Origin: JAFMDF01 sp964644655
Lineage (GTDB): Bacteria > Bacteroidota > Bacteroidia > Chitinophagales > Saprospiraceae
Direction: 5' to 3'
Assembly (NCBI GenBank): GCA_964644655.1
Contig: CAZXYA010000272.1
Span: 1 to 11,908, forward strand
DNA length: 11,908 nucleotides
The translations under genes were made by a program, and so were the position numbers. The first letter of the stretch is position 1. Every line of letters starts with the position of its first letter. Shown in pieces: positions 1-5,234 of the stretch. The notes beneath the pieces are model-generated. The model had not been told where the DNA came from, ran no database searches, and worked only from the letters and a program-made list of their open reading frames with translations.

Positions 1-1556
1 AAGACAAGCTAGATAATAGCAAAATTAGTTTGGAAGTTGGTCGATTTAATACCCAAAGAGCAGTTGCTTTAATTGATCTATTAAAAAACGTAAAAAATAA
101 ACACGCTTATTTTGCAGGTGAATATCAAACAAGTGACGGTCCATTTGAATCGCCACAAGATTTTCGCCGCCTTAATTTAATGGGCAAATATGTTATACAT
201 TTACCAAAGAATGATAAGTTGTCCTTTCTAGCTTCTTATTTTGATAGCCAATGGAATGCTTCGGGACAGGTGCCTCAACGAGCGATTGATAGCGGATTGA
301 TCACAAGATTTGGCGCGATTGACGATACAGAAGGTGGTTTTACAGATAGAACTAATCTAGCCATCAATTACACTAAAAATTTTAACAATCAATCTTTTAT
401 AAAAAATAATTTTTACTATTCTAATTATAATTTTGAATTATTTTCCAACTTCACTTTTTTTGCCAATGACCCTGTTAATGGGGACCAAATTAGACAAAAA
501 GAAAGCCGTAATTTATTTGGTTTTGAAAGTGTTTGGTACCAATCCAAAAATCTTGAAAATGGATCAGCAGATTATAAAATAGGCGGTGGATTAAGACATG
601 ATAATGTGAGTGAAATTGGTCTTTTCCGAACCTTAAATCGAAGCACTACCCTATCTGCCTTGGCGCAAGGTGCGGTGCAAGAATCCAATCTATTCACTTT
701 TGTAAACGCAGAATTTACTTTCGGTAACTGGTTATTTAATCCAGGTTTTAGGGTCGATTACTTTAATTTTGGTTATGATGATGACCTACTTAATGAAAAT
801 AGTAATTTGACCCAAAATGATATTTTTTTAAGCCCCAAATTTAATATTGTTTATACGCCTAAAAAAGATGTTCAACTTTACTTTAAAGCTGGAACTGGTT
901 TCCATTCTAATGATTCCAGAGTAGTGGTGGCGCAAAGTGGCGAACAGACTTTACCGGGTGCTTACGGTTTGGATATAGGCACTAATTTTAAACCTACACC
1001 TAAATTATGGATTAATACTGCCCTTTGGTATTTATTTTTGCAACAAGAATTTGTTTATGTAGGCGATGAGGGAATAGTAGAACCAAGTGGCAAAACTCGC
1101 CGACTTGGTGTGGATGTAGGCATCCGTTGGCAATTACATAAAAATCTTTTCTATAATACCGATTTTAATTATACGCTTGCTCGTTCTATAGAAGACCCAA
1201 GAGGGGAAAATCGTATTCCACTAGCTCCAGAATTGACGATGACAGGTGGTTTAGCCTTACAATTTAATAATGGTTTTAGTGGAGGTATTGCTTATCGTTT
1301 TATCAAAGACCGACCTGCCACGGAGGATAATAGCATTATAGCGGAAGGCTATTTTATTACTGACCTTAATTTAAATTACTCTTTCAAAAAAATCAGCTTT
1401 GGTTTAGTCGTTGAAAATTTATTTAATCAGGATTGGAATGAAGCGCAGTTTGCTACAGAATCTCGATTATTTGATGAACCAGTTCCGATTGAAGAATTGC
1501 ATTTTACGCCTGGGTCACCTTTGTTTATTAAGGGGAAGGTTAGTTATGTTTTTTAA
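1..1556 (+). CDS. TonB-dependent outer-membrane receptor, C-terminal part (5'-truncated by window)
   Basis: The reading frame is open from base 3, so the gene starts upstream of the window; the TTG at base 30 is not a real start. The visible ~517 residues look like the C-terminal beta-barrel of a TonB-dependent receptor: alternating hydrophobic strands rich in aromatic residues, Asn/Asp-rich loops, and repeated strand pairs such as FNPGFRVDYFNFGYDDD and LFYNTDFNYTLARS. Near the end it has VENLFNQDWNEAQF and the HFTPGSPLFIKGKVSY stretch, and it finishes in Phe, the usual last residue recognised by the BAM machinery. Such proteins import siderophores, cobalamin, glycans or other ligands using TonB-ExbBD energy. 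The plug domain and signal peptide are outside the window, so the substrate cannot be told. The family is confident; the ligand is unknown. A small gene follows 9 nt after the stop. Confidence 0.88.
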   Translation, partial: DKLDNSKISLEVGRFNTQRAVALIDLLKNVKNKHAYFAGEYQTSDGPFESPQDFRRLNLMGKYVIHLPKNDKLSFLASYFDSQWNASGQVPQRAIDSGLITRFGAIDDTEGGFTDRTNLAINYTKNFNNQSFIKNNFYYSNYNFELFSNFTFFANDPVNGDQIRQKESRNLFGFESVWYQSKNLENGSADYKIGGGLRHDNVSEIGLFRTLNRSTTLSALAQGAVQESNLFTFVNAEFTFGNWLFNPGFRVDYFNFGYDDDLLNENSNLTQNDIFLSPKFNIVYTPKKDVQLYFKAGTGFHSNDSRVVVAQSGEQTLPGAYGLDIGTNFKPTPKLWINTALWYLFLQQEFVYVGDEGIVEPSGKTRRLGVDVGIRWQLHKNLFYNTDFNYTLARSIEDPRGENRIPLAPELTMTGGLALQFNNGFSGGIAYRFIKDRPATEDNSIIAEGYFITDLNLNYSFKKISFGLVVENLFNQDWNEAQFATESRLFDEPVPIEELHFTPGSPLFIKGKVSYVF

Positions 1557-1565
1557 AGAATAAAA

Positions 1566-2132
1566 ATGAATAATATACAACAATTACATAAAAAATCGAT
1601 GGAATTTGCCGACTTAGCAGAAATCGGTAGAATCAAAGGGGCTAGTCCTAAAGAAGTAGAAGCCTTCTATGCACAAGTTTATCAATTCGAAAAAAAGGCA
1701 GCGTTGATGATGTCTAATATAGCTACTTTTTCAATCCCAAGACCTTACTTAATCAGAAGTGCTGCTTCTTTAGCTTTTCGAGCAAAAAACTATAAAGAAG
1801 CAGAAAAAATGATAGCTTTAGGTCTTTCAGAAAATCCACCAATTGAGGTCAATAATCAACTAAAAGAAATAGCTACTTTAATCAAAAAAAATCAACCTAC
1901 TTCGTCTAAAGATACTGCTATCTTGTTAAAAGGAAAATTATTAGTCGCCAATGAAGCTGAACTTGAAATCCAAATTAAAAATATAGCAAATGAAACTACT
2001 TATTCCATCTTTGTTCCAGGGCAATTGCTGAAAGGAATTGTCAGAAAATATTTTTCAGAAATGGTGGATGTTCAAGCAATCTCTAGCCCCAATGGCTTTA
2101 TTAATTTACAGAAGATTAGTCCCGCTGCTTAG
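1566..2132 (+). CDS. Unrecognised small protein with TPR-like helical hairpin
   Basis: This is a 188-residue protein that I do not recognise. It starts at an ATG 9 nt after the receptor stop codon, so it is probably co-transcribed. The N-terminal two thirds are helical. Residues ~60-105 (YLIRSAASLAFRAKNYKEAE followed by MIALGLSENPP) have the spacing of a single TPR-type helix pair. Residues ~120-185 look beta-rich (KGKLLVANEAELEIQI, YSIFVPGQLLKGIVRKYF, VDVQAIS), possibly a small beta-barrel of the kind appended to other bacterial proteins. There is no signal peptide or membrane segment, so it should be cytosolic. Codon use resembles the receptor gene. A role tied to the receptor is only suggested by spacing. 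Confidence 0.7.
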   Translation: MNNIQQLHKKSMEFADLAEIGRIKGASPKEVEAFYAQVYQFEKKAALMMSNIATFSIPRPYLIRSAASLAFRAKNYKEAEKMIALGLSENPPIEVNNQLKEIATLIKKNQPTSSKDTAILLKGKLLVANEAELEIQIKNIANETTYSIFVPGQLLKGIVRKYFSEMVDVQAISSPNGFINLQKISPAA

Positions 2133-2270
2133 TTTTTTTCAAAAAATTACTAATATCACTTTACTGCCTAGAGTCAAATAATTTTCATTTTACGATTATG
2201 GAGTTAATAAGGTAAATAAAAATGTTAGAAGGCACGTTCTTTTTACGTTATGAAAAGCCGTTGAATGAAG

Positions 2271-2310
2271 AAGTAACAAAGCTAGAACGGTGGTTCTAGC
2301 TATGTTACTT
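2271..2310 (+). terminator. Strong 18-bp hairpin ahead of the recombinase gene
   Basis: Arms 2271-2288 and 2293-2310 pair over 18 bp with one mismatch around the tetraloop GGTG. The 3' arm runs into TTTTATAATT, as in a Rho-independent terminator of the plus strand, which would close the receptor/TPR transcript. It also lies directly upstream of the recombinase promoter box, covering where a -33 element would be, so it could equally be an operator or recombinase-binding site. The hairpin itself is read directly; its role is inferred. Confidence 0.6.
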
Positions 2311-2318
2311 TTTATAAT

Positions 2319-2326
2319 TAACTTTG
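2319..2326 (+). promoter_or_regulatory. Bacteroidota -7 box (TAACTTTG) of the recombinase gene
   Basis: TAACTTTG fits the Bacteroidota -7 consensus TAnnTTTG exactly and ends 6 nt before the ATG at 2333. Transcription would then begin almost at the start codon, giving a leaderless or nearly leaderless mRNA. No TTTG is found at the expected -33 position, which is occupied by the 3' arm of the hairpin. The same octamer occurs before xisH. Confidence 0.45.
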
Positions 2327-2332
2327 TTTTCT

Positions 2333-2998
2333 ATGAAAAATTACGTTGCCTATTATAGAGTAAGTACCAAAAAACAAAAGAAAAGTGGGCTTGGTTTGGA
2401 GTCTCAAAAAGCGATTGTTCAACACTTTAGCGAGATTGATAAAGCAACCATTATTAAAGAATTTACAGAAGCAGAAAGCGGTAAAGCAATTGATAATAGA
2501 CCGCAATTACAACAAGCTATAAATTATTGTTTGACTAATGATTGTACGCTGATAGTTGCCAAATTAGATAGGTTATCGAGAGACGTAGAACACATTTTTC
2601 AAATCAAAAAGAAGCTAGGAAAATTATTTATCAGTTGTGATTTGCCTAATACAGATAGTCTTACCTTATCCATTTTTGCAGGAATCGCTCAAAGGGAAAG
2701 AGAGTTGATTTCTATTAGAACAAAGCTTGCTTTGAAAGCAAAAAAGAATAGAGGGGCAATTTTAGGAAAACCACAAAATTTCTCTAATACAGGTAGGCTT
2801 TTAGGAGGTTTAAAGACAGGAGAAAAATCGAAAAATAATCCAAATAATGTTAGGGCTATTAGTTTAATTACTAGATGTAGAAATGAAGGAATGACTTATG
2901 AACAAATAGCCAATGAATTAAATAAGAATCACTTTACAACGGTTAGGGGGAAGTCGTTTAAAAAATCTACTGTTAGGCGTTTGCATAACAGACTTTAA
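2333..2998 (+). CDS. Resolvase/invertase-type serine recombinase
   Basis: This 221-residue small serine recombinase would catalyse site-specific strand exchange through a phosphoserine intermediate. The ATG at 2333 is preferred over the TTG at 2324 because the protein then begins MKNYVAYYRVSTKKQ, with nucleophile Ser11 in the family's YxRVS motif. Residues 77-83 (KLDRLSR) are the conserved arginine-containing catalytic motif, and ~115-135 (FAGIAQRERELISIRTKLAL) is the start of the long dimerisation helix E. Residues ~170-221 (MTYEQIANELNKNHFTTVRG, then KKSTVRRL) form the DNA-binding helix-turn-helix. The length fits a full resolvase/invertase, much smaller than XisF-type large serine recombinases. 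The stop is 1 nt from that of the convergent lipoprotein gene. Its target sites are not evident. Lack of other mobile-element genes makes a free transposon unlikely; it may be a resolvase or a domesticated recombinase. Confidence 0.92.
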   Translation: MKNYVAYYRVSTKKQKKSGLGLESQKAIVQHFSEIDKATIIKEFTEAESGKAIDNRPQLQQAINYCLTNDCTLIVAKLDRLSRDVEHIFQIKKKLGKLFISCDLPNTDSLTLSIFAGIAQRERELISIRTKLALKAKKNRGAILGKPQNFSNTGRLLGGLKTGEKSKNNPNNVRAISLITRCRNEGMTYEQIANELNKNHFTTVRGKSFKKSTVRRLHNRL

Positions 2999-2999
2999 T

Positions 3000-3620
3000 T
3001 TAAATTTTTACCGACCACAGATATTTTTCAATATCCTTTTCGTTATCAGAAAACTCATAAACAACTAATGTAAAAGCTGGAGAAGTCAAATAGTATAAAG
3101 AATTATAAACTCGATTCTCATTAAGAGAATTAAGTACTTCATACTTGTATTTTGCAATGGTCAATTTACTGTTTTTTTTCAATTGAGCCTTGATAATACT
3201 GTGACTTAGAACAGGGTTTTCTTGTTCTATTAATCTATTCTTATCTTCTAATTGTAGTTTTAAAAGACCTATATCATTCTTGTTAAAATCTATTCGTGGG
3301 GTATTACACATTATTACCACCCTAAAAATTGTTGATGTATCTACAAACACATCAATCTCTGAATCTTCAAATTCCAAAGATTCAAGTGCTTTTTGAATTA
3401 AATAGAGTTTAGCTGTGTCATTTTTTAATATTGGAATATCTTCCTTTATCCGATAGCGAGAACTCCTTTTTAAATTTTTGGGTCTTTTAAAATTAATAGA
3501 TTCTCCTTCTAAAGTAGTTTGAATTGTATTGCTCCAAATACTTTCAGATTTAGTTTGTTTATTGTCTTTACAAGAAATTAGTAACGATATAAATATAACC
3601 ATTAAAATCCTAAGTGTCAT
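3000..3620 (-). CDS. Unrecognised lipoprotein
   Basis: This 206-residue protein has a short lipoprotein signal peptide: MTLRILMVIFISLLIS followed by Cys17, matching the lipobox and SPII cleavage. After the signal come CKDNKQTKSES and a Lys/Glu-rich soluble domain with several predicted beta strands (IDVFVDTSTIFRVVIMC, AFTLVVYEFS). I do not recognise the family. It should sit on a membrane facing the periplasm or the cell surface. It lies 3 nt downstream of the unknown gene at 3624-4148 on the same strand, so the two are very likely one transcript. It converges tail to tail with the recombinase gene with a 1-nt gap. By eye it is more AT-rich than the metabolic genes to the right, consistent with an accessory origin. 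Confidence 0.72.
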   Translation of the reverse strand: MTLRILMVIFISLLISCKDNKQTKSESIWSNTIQTTLEGESINFKRPKNLKRSSRYRIKEDIPILKNDTAKLYLIQKALESLEFEDSEIDVFVDTSTIFRVVIMCNTPRIDFNKNDIGLLKLQLEDKNRLIEQENPVLSHSIIKAQLKKNSKLTIAKYKYEVLNSLNENRVYNSLYYLTSPAFTLVVYEFSDNEKDIEKYLWSVKI

Positions 3621-3623
3621 AAC

Positions 3624-4148
3624 TCATTTTTTTGTTTTCAATATCTGTTTATACTTATTTTTAATTAACCCACTTGCATGGTTTTTAATATAAAAAATCC
3701 TTAGAATTTCATGTATAATAGTCTTAATAGAATACGACCATTTCTTATACAATTCTTCGCCACGCAATATTTCAGGGTAAGCTAGAATGATTTTATCATT
3801 TTTCCAAATAGGAGTAAAACCTATTTCATTTTCTAGTTTCCCCATAAATACATCAAATTTTTGCATTTCCTCTGTATCATAGGTCAAGTTGAAATAAATT
3901 GGTTGTTCTTTATCTCTAATGAAGATAAGAAAAAATGAATCGTCGTCACCCCTCATTATATTAGCACAAGCAATACCTGTTATATCATCATATTGTAAAA
4001 TCCAGTTATCATTTATAAGGTATCTTTTGGATGCTATAAATTCAGTTTGAGTATCTTTCACATAAAAGCCTACTCTATTTTTCTTTATATATTCCTCTCG
4101 CTTTTTCTTCTCATTTTTTCTAATTCTGTTAAAGTATTTTTCGTCCAT
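3624..4148 (-). CDS. Unrecognised 174-residue protein, first gene of a two-gene unit
   Basis: This is a hypothetical protein with a very basic N-terminus (MDEKYFNRIRKNEKKKREEY). It continues into a beta-rich middle, residues ~30-110, with YLINDNWILQYDDITGIACA and a strand FFLIFIRDKEQPIYFNLTYD. The DDITGI element followed by alternating strands is reminiscent of bacterial PH-like domains, but this is a weak resemblance. The C-terminal ~50 residues are helical and basic, ending KNKYKQILKTKK. No signal peptide is seen. The downstream lipoprotein gene begins 3 nt after its stop, so the pair probably works together. No convincing promoter box was found in front of it. Confidence 0.68.
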   Translation of the reverse strand: MDEKYFNRIRKNEKKKREEYIKKNRVGFYVKDTQTEFIASKRYLINDNWILQYDDITGIACANIMRGDDDSFFLIFIRDKEQPIYFNLTYDTEEMQKFDVFMGKLENEIGFTPIWKNDKIILAYPEILRGEELYKKWSYSIKTIIHEILRIFYIKNHASGLIKNKYKQILKTKK

Positions 4149-4419
4149 CTAGTTATGATATGAATTAATAGTCATAAGTCTTTGATATAAGATACTACAA
4201 AATTCAATGTAACAACAAAATTTGTAACAAATCTCTAGCCGTTTCCTTTCAAATCAAACAAAAATAAATCAAAAAAACCTCATTTCTCACATTGAAACAA
4301 GGTCTTTTTTCCAAAATCTGAAAGCCTATTGCTGATAAGCTTTCAAAACATAACATAAATGCCACTATAAACAGAACTGTGGACTGATATATCTAGTAAA
4401 AATCCTTGATGCTACACAA

Positions 4420-4437
4420 TTTTCAAACATTTGAAAA
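4420..4437. promoter_or_regulatory. Operator-like perfect palindrome over the xisH -33 box
   Basis: TTTTCAAACATTTGAAAA is a perfect 8-bp inverted repeat around a 2-nt centre. Its right half contains the TTTG that serves as the -33 element of the xisH promoter. A dimeric regulator bound here would block the promoter. Which protein binds is unknown; XisI, XisH or an outside regulator are all possible. Confidence 0.5.
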
Positions 4438-4461
4438 ACTCCTCAAAAATATATAACTTTG
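4430..4461 (+). promoter_or_regulatory. Bacteroidota promoter of xisH-xisI
   Basis: TTTG at 4430-4433 and TAACTTTG at 4454-4461 are separated by 20 bp, matching the Bacteroidota -33/-7 arrangement. The -7 box ends 12 nt before the xisH ATG at 4474, predicting a 5' leader of only a few nucleotides. Confidence 0.62.
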
Positions 4462-4473
4462 ATTAAAACGACG

Positions 4474-4887
4474 ATGGCTAAAGATTTATATCACGAAAAC
4501 GTTAAACGGGCACTAAAAAAAGATGGTTGGAAAGTAACAGATGATCCGTACTTATTAGAAAGCGGAAAAATCAAATATCAAGTAGATTTAGGTGCAGAGC
4601 GATTATTAGCAGCCTCAAAAGGAAAAGAAAAAATTTTAGTCGAAATAAAAAGCTTTGTCGGATCATCTGATATAAATGAATTTCATAGAGCAGTTGGTCA
4701 ATATGTAGACTATCTAGTAGTTCTTGATGAGATAGAACCTGACAGACTGCTTTTCTTGGCTGTTCCTGATTTCGCTTGGAACGATTTTTTCCAAGAAAAA
4801 GCCATTCAAAAATCACTTGCATTTATCAATGCAAAGATTTTAATATATAATCCGATAAACGAAAGTATTTTACAATGGATAAAGTAA
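4474..4887 (+). CDS. xisH: XisH family protein (fdxN-element excision controlling factor; PD-(D/E)XK fold)
   Basis: The protein is 137 residues from the ATG at 4474. The TTG at 4459 is rejected because it lies inside the -7 box and family members begin with a short M-x-K/R-D-x-Y-H. The sequence follows the XisH pattern: KDLYHENVKRALKKDGWKV, YQVDLGAERLLAA, VEIKSFVGSSDINEF, a QYVDYLVVL strand-helix and RLLFLAVPDFAWNDF. Residues Glu8, Asp38, Glu57 and Lys59 are placed as in the PD-(D/E)XK nuclease superfamily, to which XisH is assigned. XisH is known genetically as one of three proteins needed for excision of the Anabaena fdxN element, along with XisF (serine recombinase) and XisI. Its biochemical activity is unsettled. 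The 3' end overlaps xisI by 13 nt, so they are translationally coupled. Confidence 0.93.
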   Translation: MAKDLYHENVKRALKKDGWKVTDDPYLLESGKIKYQVDLGAERLLAASKGKEKILVEIKSFVGSSDINEFHRAVGQYVDYLVVLDEIEPDRLLFLAVPDFAWNDFFQEKAIQKSLAFINAKILIYNPINESILQWIK

Positions 4888-5213
4888 AAAAATATCAAAA
4901 TATTATTATTGATTTTTTAAAAGAACAAGCAGCCCCCACAAAAGGAATGCATCCTGATATTCGTAGAGAAGTAATCATTGACAAAACAAGTAATAATTTC
5001 CAATTACTACATGTAGGTTGGAAAGAACATCATTATCAATTTTTCGTAGCCTTCCATTTTTCTATTATTAATGAAAAGGTTTGGTTGCAATGGAATCGTA
5101 CAGAAAATGAAGTAGTAGATTATTTGCAAGAAAAAGGCATTCCTAAAAGCGATATTGTTTTAGGATTAAAACCTCCTTACGTTAGACCGCATACTGGATT
5201 TGCAGTAGCTTGA
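4875..5213 (+). CDS. xisI: XisI family protein
   Basis: This complete 112-residue protein is of normal XisI length. Recognisable family blocks are the N-terminal helix MDKVKKYQNIIIDFLKEQA, FQLLHVGWKEHHYQFFVAFH, KVWLQWNRTE, and the C-terminal KSDIVLGLKPPYVRPHTGFA ending in VA, the usual end of the family. The start ATG lies inside the last codons of xisH, giving a 13-nt overlap typical of this pair. XisI is the standing partner of XisH across cyanobacteria and some Bacteroidota; many genomes carry the pair without any fdxN element, so another function (for example a nuclease and its control factor) is likely. The gene converges on the hydroxylase gene 21 nt away, with no clear terminator between them. 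Confidence 0.93.
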   Translation: MDKVKKYQNIIIDFLKEQAAPTKGMHPDIRREVIIDKTSNNFQLLHVGWKEHHYQFFVAFHFSIINEKVWLQWNRTENEVVDYLQEKGIPKSDIVLGLKPPYVRPHTGFAVA

Positions 5214-5234
5214 TAAAGGCTTTTCTGTATTTTT

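Larger units (their letters stand above)
4149..4473. other. Gene-free divergent intergenic region, 325 bp
   Basis: This stretch separates the minus-strand pair from xisH and is very AT-rich. It contains a direct repeat GTAACAA at 4209-4215 and 4224-4230 (15-bp period), a 7-bp inverted repeat TGAAAGC/GCTTTCA at 4319-4325 and 4339-4345, and the xisH promoter with its palindrome near the right end. No open frame of note was seen in it. The promoter for the minus-strand unit should also lie here, but no exact CAAAnnTA box (its complement) was found. Confidence 0.6.

Noticed and set aside
2271..2310. CRISPR repeat or tRNA
   Set aside because: It is a single palindrome with no repeated units or spacers, and no cloverleaf arms.
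2333..2998. XisF, the large serine recombinase of the fdxN element
   Set aside because: The protein is only 221 residues with a small helix-turn-helix C-terminus; large serine recombinases have a long C-terminal region with a recombinase domain and zinc ribbon.
4459..4473. TTG start adding five residues to XisH
   Set aside because: The TTG is part of the -7 promoter box and the family starts at the ATG at 4474.
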